DNA from: an uncultured Bacteriovorax sp.
Lineage (GTDB): Bacteria > Bdellovibrionota > Bacteriovoracia > Bacteriovoracales > Bacteriovoracaceae
Assembly (NCBI GenBank): GCA_943914745.1
Contig: CALUDF010000132.1
Location: 1-8,070, forward strand
DNA length: 8,070 bases
Reading direction: 5' to 3'
Both the position numbers and the translations under genes were made by a program. Under the pieces are notes generated by a model. The model saw only the letters and a list, made by a program, of their open reading frames with translations. It ran no database searches and was not told where the DNA came from. The first letter of the stretch is position 1. Each line of letters starts with the position of its first letter. Of this stretch, positions 1-6,101 are shown piece by piece.

Positions 1-106
1 CTTTTGAAAAATGATTTCTATTACGATGCCATTATATTACACATGTCAGATCTGCAAAATATCATTAAGAATCTTCCATAGTTGGGTTGTATTTTTAGAT
101 GAGAGA
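1..106. other. Left-edge non-coding stretch downstream of the udgX fusion
   Basis: This AT-rich stretch follows the stop codon of the minus-strand DUF4130-UdgX gene. I see no convincing hairpin plus T-tract that would end that transcript here, and no gene start with a ribosome-binding site. A short plus-strand open frame begins here but runs antisense into the glycosylase gene and has no family resemblance, so I do not call it. The operon may end, or continue, beyond the window. Confidence 0.4.
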
Positions 107-1492
107 TTAAGCCTTAAAGCTTCTCAAAGATTTCATAGCACTGATAAACTGGTTATGAAGATTATTTTTTTCTTCCGCATCCAAAGTGCGAAGTATCGCA
201 GAAGGATGAGGAAGGATAATCGTGTAATCACTATAGGACGTCTTAAAAACCTTTCCCTGTGACTCATGCACTTTCATTAATTTTCCAAAAACAGACTGGG
301 CTGCACTGGCCCCCAGGCATACGAGAATGCGTGGCTTAATGATCTCAAGCTCAGACTTAACCCACGCTCGGCACGCCGAGATCTCTGATGAAGATGGACT
401 CACATGTTTTCTTATTCCGTTTTGTTCTTTCCACTTAAATCCTTTGACTGCATTGGTGAGATACACATCGCTGCGCTTGATGTCCGCCTGATCAAGCGCA
501 TCCATGAAAAGTTTACCAGCAGGACCCACAAAAGGGGAGCCGGCGAGATCCTCTTCATTTCCAGGTTGCTCACCAACGAAAGCGATCTGTGCATCCAGTG
601 GCCCCTCGCCAAAAACTGGTGCTGTCGCCTTAGGACAAATTGAGCAGGCCTTGCAATGGGGGATAGCGACTTTCAATTCTGAAAGGGTGCGTATGCCTTC
701 ATTGATTAAGGTCACTGCCGAAGTTCTTTGAGACTCATAAAATTCTTCCAATCTTTTTGGTGCCTCTCTTAAAAGGTCATCGATAATTGTTGCCTCCGGA
801 AGAGTCGCCCAATGGCGGACCGGTAGCTCCTTTTTCATCGCCTTTACTTTGATTCGCGCGGGATTGAAGATGGAGCCATAATACGTTTTCCATAGTTCCT
901 CCGTGTGATCGAATGCCTGGGCTTCCTGTTGTGTGATTCCGGGCCCAAATTTGAGTTCATTGTCTATCCAGCTCATGGATTCATCTTCAGTGAAGATGAC
1001 CCAGTTCATGCCGTTAAAGCGATCTGTAAAAAATGGAGCAGAAAATTTAAGCACACGATGATCAGGACGGTGCCAAGCCATGTAAATTGATTCGTCATCT
1101 TTCTTAATCTCCTTGAAACGAACAAACGCTTTTACTTTGTGAAGGTCGCGGCTTACGAGTCTCATACGTCTATGAAAATCGAGCACGTCATTATCCAGGG
1201 CAATACTCATGAGATTCTTGTTTTCATATATCAACCGAAAGGCCAGTCTATAAAGAAGTGGCCAAGTCGAGTCGTCGCGAAAGGCGGCCACGAAGGCAGC
1301 GTCTTTCATGAAGCTCTGTGGGATGCTCAGCTTAAGAGGTGATGATCGATGATCAGTTGGCACAAGATCAAGCAGAGATCCAGTACCAGAAGTTTTCCAA
1401 ACAATGTCGTCGTAATGAACTTTCTCACCCAAAAGACTCCTTGCATTTGTCCTCCACGATTCAAATGTCGATTCGATCGTGACTATTTTCAA
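107..1492 (-). CDS. udgX: DUF4130 / UdgX-type uracil-DNA glycosylase fusion protein
   Basis: This 461-residue fusion has two parts. Residues about 1-250 match DUF4130, visible in HKVKAFVRF (118-126), MAWHRPDH (138-145), SAPFFTDRFNGMNW (151-164) and FGPG (182-185). Residues about 262-455 form a UdgX-like domain: CKAC (280-283) for Fe-S binding, motif GEQPGNEEDLAGSPFVGPAG (307-326), TNAVK (346-350), ACRAW (373-377), CLGA (392-395) and HPSAILR (429-435). UdgX enzymes remove uracil from DNA and remain covalently attached through a histidine in an extra loop; H363 (GIRKH) sits where that residue is expected, 55 positions after E308, although the loop seems about two residues shorter than in the mycobacterial protein as I recall it. 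The other Fe-S ligands are probably C374 and C392. The start is TTG, supported by AGGAG eight bases upstream and by lying immediately after the stop of the radical-SAM gene. The fused order DUF4130-UdgX is a known architecture. Family call is firm; the DUF4130 role is unknown. Confidence 0.93.
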   Translation of the reverse strand: MKIVTIESTFESWRTNARSLLGEKVHYDDIVWKTSGTGSLLDLVPTDHRSSPLKLSIPQSFMKDAAFVAAFRDDSTWPLLYRLAFRLIYENKNLMSIALDNDVLDFHRRMRLVSRDLHKVKAFVRFKEIKKDDESIYMAWHRPDHRVLKFSAPFFTDRFNGMNWVIFTEDESMSWIDNELKFGPGITQQEAQAFDHTEELWKTYYGSIFNPARIKVKAMKKELPVRHWATLPEATIIDDLLREAPKRLEEFYESQRTSAVTLINEGIRTLSELKVAIPHCKACSICPKATAPVFGEGPLDAQIAFVGEQPGNEEDLAGSPFVGPAGKLFMDALDQADIKRSDVYLTNAVKGFKWKEQNGIRKHVSPSSSEISACRAWVKSELEIIKPRILVCLGASAAQSVFGKLMKVHESQGKVFKTSYSDYTIILPHPSAILRTLDAEEKNNLHNQFISAMKSLRSFKA

Positions 1493-2749
1493 TTAAAATT
1501 CTCCTGTCACGCTTTCTTTGAAGCTCGAAAATAAGTCGAGCTGTACGTGAGTCTCCGGGCCTCTTTGGTTGCCGAAATGTAGTGAGTCTAGCTGGTTTAG
1601 TGGAGGGGTGTAATCAGCTGTGACTACATAAGGCCTGATCTTATCGAGATGCACGCGCATCTTTGCCAGATCAGTTAGACGAATCTTCTGGAAGGTTCTG
1701 GTCGCTAGGATTTTATCTACAAGGCGCACGCCGAGGCCCGGGATACGCAGGAGAATATTTTTTGGTGCTGAGTTTAGGTCGACTGGAAAAGTCCCGCGGT
1801 TTCTTATCGCCCAGGAAAGTTTCGGGTCGCGCTCTAAATCAAGCTCTGGATGATCTGTTGGCAGAACTTCATCCACTTTAAATCCATAGAAGCGCAGGAG
1901 CCAATCTGTCTGATACAGGCGGTGCTCGCGGATCATGGGAGGTTTAACTAAAGGCAGATTTGGGTCACTATCTGGAATCGGACTAAAAGCACTGTAGTAG
2001 ACACGCTTTAATTCATAATTCCCGTAAAGATCAGAGGCCTTTGTCATGATGTCTCTGTCAGAGCTTTTTGTCGCTCCAACAATCATCTGTGTGCTTTGAC
2101 CCCCAGGAGAATAAAGAGGAGCTTTTTTGAAAAGTTTTTTCTCCTCTTTATTCTCCACAATGCGTCCTTTGATCTGCTCCATTGATTTTTCAATCTCCGT
2201 GTGTGTTTTAGCTGGAGCAAGATTGGTCAGGTCTTTTGGTGTAGGAAGTTCAATATTGGCACTTAAGCGATCGGCGTAAAGGCCAGCTTTGTTTAAGAGT
2301 TCCTGGGAGCATCCGGCAACCGCTTTTAAGTGGATGTATCCGCCAAATTTGTGGTCAACGCGAAGACGTCTTGCCACTTCAATCATGTCTTCCATCGTCT
2401 CGTCAGAGCTTTTGGCGACACCTGAGCTTAAGAAAAGTCCTTCGACATAATTTCTTCTGTAGAAATCCATCGTGAGATTCACGACTTCATCAACAGAGAA
2501 TTTCGCGCGCTTAATCTGACTTGAAATACGGTTTACGCAATAGCTGCAGTCATAAATACAGAAGTTAGTTAAAAGAATTTTTAGGAGAGAGACACATCTT
2601 CCATCTGGAGTAAAGCTGTGGCAGATGCCTGAGCCTTCAAGGTTGCCGATTCCTCCACGGGCCGCTTTTCTGTAAGCGCCACTTGAAGCACAAGAAGCAT
2701 CGTATTTGGCGGCGTCGGCGAGAATTGAAATTTTGTCTTTTAGTTCCAT
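1493..2749 (-). CDS. Radical-SAM protein with C-terminal HhH, putative DNA modification/repair (TIGR03916-like)
   Basis: This 418-residue protein matches the radical-SAM family that sits beside UdgX and DUF4130 in many bacteria and is annotated as a putative DNA modification or repair protein. The N-terminus (LADAAKYDASCASSG, residues 10-24) is family-typical and supports the ATG at 2749, although I see no strong ribosome-binding site. The cluster motif is C64-X3-C68-X2-C71 in CIYDCSYC, which would bind a 4Fe-4S cluster and S-adenosylmethionine. GGQSTQMIVGA lies at 216-226. A helix-hairpin-helix follows at about 324-352 (DLNSAPKNILLRIPGLG, then VDKILATR), a fold that usually grips DNA non-specifically. 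The tail carries QLDLF (403-407), matching the bacterial sliding-clamp docking consensus, and a looser QLDSLHF (386-392). The gene heads the two-gene operon and ends directly before the udgX start. The substrate is unknown; repair or modification of DNA is inferred from family and neighbour. Confidence 0.9.
   Translation of the reverse strand: MELKDKISILADAAKYDASCASSGAYRKAARGGIGNLEGSGICHSFTPDGRCVSLLKILLTNFCIYDCSYCVNRISSQIKRAKFSVDEVVNLTMDFYRRNYVEGLFLSSGVAKSSDETMEDMIEVARRLRVDHKFGGYIHLKAVAGCSQELLNKAGLYADRLSANIELPTPKDLTNLAPAKTHTEIEKSMEQIKGRIVENKEEKKLFKKAPLYSPGGQSTQMIVGATKSSDRDIMTKASDLYGNYELKRVYYSAFSPIPDSDPNLPLVKPPMIREHRLYQTDWLLRFYGFKVDEVLPTDHPELDLERDPKLSWAIRNRGTFPVDLNSAPKNILLRIPGLGVRLVDKILATRTFQKIRLTDLAKMRVHLDKIRPYVVTADYTPPLNQLDSLHFGNQRGPETHVQLDLFSSFKESVTGEF
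1501..1505 (-). promoter_or_regulatory. Ribosome-binding site deciding the TTG start of the udgX fusion
   Basis: On the minus strand AGGAG stands eight bases before TTG, inside the last codons of the radical-SAM gene. No ATG or GTG lies nearby in frame, and the TTG is the first codon after the upstream stop. Translation of the second gene is therefore probably coupled to termination of the first. Confidence 0.75.
2106..2156. repeat. Perfect 16-bp inverted repeat inside the radical-SAM gene
   Basis: GGAGAATAAAGAGGAG (2106-2121) is exactly complementary to CTCCTCTTTATTCTCC (2141-2156), with a 19-base T/A-rich loop between. It falls in codons for about residues 198-215 (ENKEEK to YSPG), a part of the protein that looks conserved. 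In the mRNA it would form a long hairpin with a purine arm containing an AGGAG sequence. No T-tract follows on either strand, so it does not resemble an intrinsic terminator. Confidence 0.85.
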
Positions 2750-2783
2750 GTCTTGATGCTAATGAGATTTTTAGAAAAGAAAA

Positions 2784-2800
2784 GCGTAAAAAATGCGTAA
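2784..2800. repeat. GCGTAA direct repeat in the divergent intergenic region
   Basis: GCGTAA occurs at 2784-2789 and again at 2795-2800, so the copies start 11 bp apart, about one helical turn. They lie 35-51 bp upstream of the radical-SAM start codon. The spacing suits a dimeric regulator binding one face of the helix, but with only two short copies chance remains possible. They do not fit the TTAC-N3-GTAA box reported for Bdellovibrio LexA. Confidence 0.35.
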
Positions 2801-2806
2801 GTTTTA

Positions 2807-2832
2807 AAATATCTATAAAATTAAGATGTTAA
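2807..2832 (-). promoter_or_regulatory. Weak candidate promoter for the radical-SAM/udgX operon
   Basis: On the minus strand TTAACA (plus 2827-2832) matches five of six bases of the -35 consensus. Fifteen bases further on is TATTTT, a four-of-six -10 match; that spacing is short. If real, transcription would begin near the GCGTAA repeats, which could then act as an operator. The whole region is AT-rich, so such matches are expected by chance. Confidence 0.22.
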
Positions 2833-2967
2833 GTGCTGAAAAAAGACTTATTAAGGCATGCTTACTTCTGATTATATATTCTTAGCCGAATAACCTAAAG
2901 ATAATCTCAAAGAGCACGAAAAGAATTTGAATGATTGTAGGGCCTTTTTTAGTCAGGGGATGAGCTT

Positions 2968-4548
2968 ATGTTGAGTAATTTTGGATTGAAAACGAAGCTA
3001 TTTTTCCTCTGTGCCTCGCTGCTGTTTTTTACTGTAGTTGTGGGGCTTGTGAGTTTTTGGGGCATCAATAAAATGGATGCAAGCCTTACGCGTCTCTCGA
3101 GCGTGAGCATTCCCAATATTAAATCTGCCGATAACATGTATTTGTATTACAGCAAAATTCGAATTGCTCTTAGAACATTGGGACTTCCTGGAATTTCTAA
3201 AGCAGAGGAAGAAAATTCAGTGAAGGCCGTCATTGATTTGATTGCCATGTATGAAAAGGAGAATGAACACTATAAGACAACCCCTTTTTCTCCAGGTGAA
3301 CAAGCGCTCTTTGATCGCGTAAACCAAGATTGGAGTGATTTTAAAAAAATTGGAACGAGAGTTTTAGAATTACAAAAATCTGGAAGTGCGGAAGATAAAG
3401 AAAAAATCATTTCAATCTTCTTGAAAGAGTGCCCAGAAGCGGCCAAGGCATACAACGAAAGTATTAACAATCTTGTGAATTTTCATGAAAAGAACGCGAA
3501 AGAATGGACTACGCAGGCCTTGGATGATGCAACTTTTGTTAAGTATCTCCAGGATGTCATTGTGCTCGTGGGGATTCTTTGTGGCTTTATCGTAGGATAT
3601 TTTTTTGCGAGATCCATCTCAAAATTATTGCATGAAATCTCAGACAGCCTAAATAGCGGCTCAGACCAAATTGCTTCTTTCACCAGTGAAATTAGTGCTG
3701 CCAGCACAAATCTCTCAGCGAGCATCACGCAACAAGCGGCGGCCTTGCAGGAGACGACGGCTGCCGTCGAAGAGACGAGTGCCAGTGTCGTGAGCAATGC
3801 TGATAATGCAAAAAAATCTGCAGAGATCTCCGAGCACAGCAAAGAAAGCGTCCATGTCGGTAAAGAAGCGGTGGAGAATGTCATGAAGTCGATTGATGAC
3901 ATTTCGGCCAGCATTGAAGAAATTAAAAACGAAATTGAAAACAGCAACAAAGAAATCAGTGGCATTGTCTCCATCATCAATGAAATTGGAACAAAGACTA
4001 AGGTTATCAATGAAATCGTTTTCCAAACGAAACTTCTCTCATTCAATGCGTCCGTAGAGGCCGCAAGAGCAGGTGAGCACGGGAAAGGTTTTGCTGTCGT
4101 CGCTGAGGAAGTCGGAAATCTAGCGTCGATGAGTGGAAGATCGGCAAAAGAAATCACGGATCTTCTAGAAAGCAGTACCAGACAAGTCGAGGTGACAGTT
4201 GAAAATTCTAAAAAGCGAATCAGCTCACTCATGGACGTGAGCCACGACCGCGTTTTTGCCGGAACTCAGACGGCGCAAAAATGCAGTGAAGCCCTCGATG
4301 AAATCATCTCCCATGTCAGCAACGTCAACCTCATGGTCAATGAAATCTCAGCGGCCAGCCATGAGCAGTCTCAAAGCATTAAAGAGATCACAAAAGCGAT
4401 GAGTGAGATCGACAGTGCCTCTCATCTGAATAGTTCAGCTTCACAGCAGGCCCGTGAATCGGCCAATCACCTAGGCACTCAGATTGAAGACTTTAGAGGC
4501 CTGGTCGTCAGGCTCAATACGTTTATTGAAGGGAAGAAAAGCGCTTAA
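2968..4548 (+). CDS. Methyl-accepting chemotaxis protein, HAMP-less
   Basis: This 526-residue transmembrane chemoreceptor would relay a periplasmic signal to CheA/CheW. TM1 is at about residues 11-33. The periplasmic part (about 34-194) is helical and has the size of a four-helix-bundle sensor. TM2 is at about 196-214 (VIVLVGILCGFIVGYFF). The chain then passes straight into a long coiled coil with no recognisable HAMP domain: the usual proline-containing start and GDL-like end are missing. The signalling tip is around 349-382 (EIVFQTKLLSFNASVEAARA, then GEHGKGFAVVAEEV). Glutamine/glutamate-rich stretches such as QQAAALQETTAAVEETSAS (255-273) and SAASHEQSQS (461-470) are plausible methylation-helix regions. 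There is no C-terminal CheR-docking pentapeptide. The start is supported by AGGGGA eight bases before the ATG. The gene is divergent from the repair operon and convergent with the MAPEG gene, with only 13 bp between the stops. The ligand cannot be told from sequence. Confidence 0.95.
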   Translation: MLSNFGLKTKLFFLCASLLFFTVVVGLVSFWGINKMDASLTRLSSVSIPNIKSADNMYLYYSKIRIALRTLGLPGISKAEEENSVKAVIDLIAMYEKENEHYKTTPFSPGEQALFDRVNQDWSDFKKIGTRVLELQKSGSAEDKEKIISIFLKECPEAAKAYNESINNLVNFHEKNAKEWTTQALDDATFVKYLQDVIVLVGILCGFIVGYFFARSISKLLHEISDSLNSGSDQIASFTSEISAASTNLSASITQQAAALQETTAAVEETSASVVSNADNAKKSAEISEHSKESVHVGKEAVENVMKSIDDISASIEEIKNEIENSNKEISGIVSIINEIGTKTKVINEIVFQTKLLSFNASVEAARAGEHGKGFAVVAEEVGNLASMSGRSAKEITDLLESSTRQVEVTVENSKKRISSLMDVSHDRVFAGTQTAQKCSEALDEIISHVSNVNLMVNEISAASHEQSQSIKEITKAMSEIDSASHLNSSASQQARESANHLGTQIEDFRGLVVRLNTFIEGKKSA

Positions 4549-4559
4549 ACGTTTTTTTT
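4534..4559 (+). terminator. Weak possible terminator of the chemoreceptor gene
   Basis: The end of the chemoreceptor gene can fold AAAA(G)CG against CGTTTT with a bulged G, and eight T residues follow at 4552-4559. The stem is short and overlaps the coding sequence and stop codon. The T-run in the 13-bp gap between convergent genes is the best part of the evidence. Confidence 0.3.
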
Positions 4560-4561
4560 AG

Positions 4562-4957
4562 TTAGAATAAGGCCGAAAAAACCATGAGCAGCCCAATCAG
4601 TGACACCATCCAGACAAGCGTTCTCACTCCCACAATTCCCAGGGCATAAATTCCGACATAAAGAAGCCTGGCCCAGAAATAAAGTTGAGCACCAAGAGAG
4701 CTTGAAGTGTTTGCCATGCCAGTGATTTGCACAATGACCGTCGCTGCAATGAAAAAAGGAAATGTCTCCATGAAATTCTTAAAGGCCCTCTCTAACCTTC
4801 CGGCAATGCCGGAAAGTGGAGGAGGAGATTGATCACGGGAGGATAAATTCCATTTGAGACCTCGCTCCTTTGTGGCGGCAGCCGCAGCTAAAAATAACTG
4901 CAGAACTCCCAAGAGACACGATAAAAAAAGCATTTGCATTTCAATTGATAAAACCAT
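4562..4957 (-). CDS. MAPEG-family integral membrane protein
   Basis: This 131-residue protein has the size and four-helix layout of the MAPEG family (membrane-associated proteins in eicosanoid and glutathione metabolism). The helices are at about residues 5-27, 65-80, 88-107 and 110-130. The family signature E56-R57-A58-x2-N61-x2-E64 (RLERAFKNFMETFP) is intact, and R97 lies in FWARLLYVGIYALG, another conserved segment. Eukaryotic members are glutathione transferases or peroxidases; most bacterial ones have no assigned substrate, and I cannot assign one here. The start has a strong GGAAGGG in the 12-nt gap after the upstream flavoprotein stop, so the two genes form an operon. That pairing hints at a shared redox or detoxification role, which is inference. 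Confidence 0.9.
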   Translation of the reverse strand: MVLSIEMQMLFLSCLLGVLQLFLAAAAATKERGLKWNLSSRDQSPPPLSGIAGRLERAFKNFMETFPFFIAATVIVQITGMANTSSSLGAQLYFWARLLYVGIYALGIVGVRTLVWMVSLIGLLMVFSALF

Positions 4958-4969
4958 TAGGTCCCTTCC

Positions 4970-6043
4970 TTATTTTTGCATTGGATGTTCTAATCCTAAA
5001 TCCGGTGGATAATATTTCTGGCAACGATTGAGTTCGACTTGCCTGACGAGGCTGGCCGCGGCCGTCTCAACTTCAGTGATGAAATCCTGGCTTTGGTCAT
5101 AGTCATCATGGCTTTCAGCATAGGTTTTGTAATAACCAATGTAGCCACCGACGAGGCCACCTGAACCGGCCTGGATGAGTTGCAAATCATTGAGCCAATC
5201 TGTGAGGTTTCTTCTGACACCCTCGACTCCAGTGCTGTCGCCGTGAGTGACGATAGAAAAAGCTCTGCCTGCTAAATGTTTAGGATAGTCCCAGCCCGAG
5301 AGTTCGATTTTTTTTGCGAGTTCCGCTTTTTTTCCTTGCGTGGTTGTTGGGTCAGTGTTGCCTCCATCGGCGCAGACTAAGCGGTCTATCATCAGTTTCA
5401 GTGGAGCTGGGGCCTGGTACCAATGAACGGGAGTGATGATCATGATTCCATGAGCGCGCACCCACATCTCATAAATCTCGGCCATCCAGTCGTGGGTTTG
5501 GTTTAAAGAGTGATTGGGATAACAAGAGCAGGGCCAGTGGCAAAGGGGCATGGCAGTTGAAACGCAGGCCTTGCATGGATGAATGTTTTTCCCGTACTCG
5601 GACGTCACTCGACTTAGATCTAAGCTTTCGTACTCCATGCCCAGTTCTTCAACAACTTCCTGGGCCCTAAGCATGAGCCGAAAACTCTTTGAAATTTCTC
5701 CCGGGCATGTATGCTCATTTCTTGGAGAAGCATTGATGATCAAGATGCGTGAAGGTGAGTTATAGTGCTCTTTTTCTGCTTTGATCAAACGATTTCTCGT
5801 CTCCAGCCATTCAACGGAGAGGTCATAATCAGGATCAGAAAACTCATCACCGGCCTTCGTCGTGTAGGGAGCTTTGTTGTGTTCCTCATAATTTTCGAAA
5901 GCAACTTCCGCAAGCTTTTCAATCTCAGGGGTGAGAGCTTGAAACCTGGGACCAAAAAATGATTTCTTGAACTCTTCTAAGAATTCTTCTTTGCTTAGTT
6001 TGTTTTCAGGCTGGCCTTTTCTAAGTCTTATTTGTTCAAACAT
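4970..6043 (-). CDS. Flavodoxin-fold NAD(P)H-dependent oxidoreductase, cysteine-rich
   Basis: This 357-residue cytoplasmic protein belongs to the NADPH-dependent FMN reductase/flavodoxin-like fold. The FMN phosphate loop is visible after a beta strand in ILIINASPRNEHTCPGEISK (100-119). A second conserved block, IITPVHWYQAPAPLKLMIDR (202-221), is the usual flavin and dimer-contact region, and VTHGDSTGVEG lies at 265-275. An unusual cysteine group, C157, C160, C168, C172 and C174, lies between them and recalls the compact cluster motif of iron-sulfur flavoproteins, though its spacing differs. Residues 1-95 form a charged N-terminal extension with no domain I recognise. The substrate is unknown; reduction of quinones, nitro or azo compounds is typical of the fold. 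ATG at 6043 is supported by GGGAGG five bases upstream. A hairpin covers that site. The MAPEG gene follows after 12 nt. Confidence 0.88.
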   Translation of the reverse strand: MFEQIRLRKGQPENKLSKEEFLEEFKKSFFGPRFQALTPEIEKLAEVAFENYEEHNKAPYTTKAGDEFSDPDYDLSVEWLETRNRLIKAEKEHYNSPSRILIINASPRNEHTCPGEISKSFRLMLRAQEVVEELGMEYESLDLSRVTSEYGKNIHPCKACVSTAMPLCHWPCSCYPNHSLNQTHDWMAEIYEMWVRAHGIMIITPVHWYQAPAPLKLMIDRLVCADGGNTDPTTTQGKKAELAKKIELSGWDYPKHLAGRAFSIVTHGDSTGVEGVRRNLTDWLNDLQLIQAGSGGLVGGYIGYYKTYAESHDDYDQSQDFITEVETAAASLVRQVELNRCQKYYPPDLGLEHPMQK

Positions 6044-6048
6044 ATGAA

Positions 6049-6065
6049 CCTCCCACTATTGGGAG
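6049..6065 (-). promoter_or_regulatory. Ribosome-binding site of the flavoprotein gene, buried in a hairpin
   Basis: On the minus strand the mRNA reads CTCCCA-ATAG-TGGGAG followed by GTTCAT and ATG. The six-base-pair stem with a four-base loop covers most of GGGAGG (plus 6049-6054), the only good ribosome-binding site for the flavoprotein start. If it forms, it would lower translation unless opened by a protein, a ribosome or temperature. The stem is short, so it may simply be a coincidence. Confidence 0.45.
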
Positions 6066-6072
6066 TCTATGC

Positions 6073-6101
6073 AAAACAAAAGCCCTGCTTTATGGGGTTT
6101 T
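6073..6101 (-). terminator. Possible weak terminator after the small lysine-rich gene
   Basis: The minus strand reads AAAACCCC-ATAAAGCA-GGGCTTTT with one C-C mismatch, followed by GTTTTGC. An alternative inner stem, AAAGC-AGG-GCTTT, is followed by TGTTTT. It overlaps the stop codon of the small gene. It could reduce read-through into the flavoprotein gene, but the stem is imperfect and the T-tract is interrupted. Confidence 0.33.

Noticed and set aside
11..262. Plus-strand open frame at the left edge
   Set aside because: Most of it is antisense to the end of the UdgX domain, it lacks a ribosome-binding site, and its translation has no recognisable features.
1338..1356. Tandem GATGATC copies near 1340-1354
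   Set aside because: Two short copies inside the coding sequence of the DUF4130 part, explained by ordinary codons; no larger repeat array.
2881..2930. Possible sigma-28 (flagellar) promoter before the chemoreceptor gene, around GCCGAATAA at 2885-2893
   Set aside because: The -10-like sequence carries an extra base and no TAAA-type -35 lies at the proper distance upstream. A second try with TAAA at 2895 has only about half of the -10 positions right.
2750..2967. LexA box (TTAC-N3-GTAA) in front of the repair operon
   Set aside because: I searched this intergenic region by eye on both strands and found no match; the GCGTAA copies are direct repeats, not the inverted arrangement required.
3483..4232. 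Long minus-strand open frame antisense to the chemoreceptor gene (249 codons)
   Set aside because: It lies wholly inside the clearly conserved signalling domain, has a serine/leucine-rich translation typical of the reverse of a helical coding sequence, and resembles no family. The shorter antisense frame at 3715-4026 is rejected for the same reason.
4798..4814. Inverted repeat TTCCGGC-AAT-GCCGGAA inside the MAPEG gene
   Set aside because: The seven-base-pair stem is short, lies in conserved codons just before the ERA signature, and has no T-tract. Chance is a sufficient explanation.
4996..5220. Minus-strand frame in another phase within the flavoprotein gene
   Set aside because: It is fully contained in a well-supported gene and lacks its own start signals.
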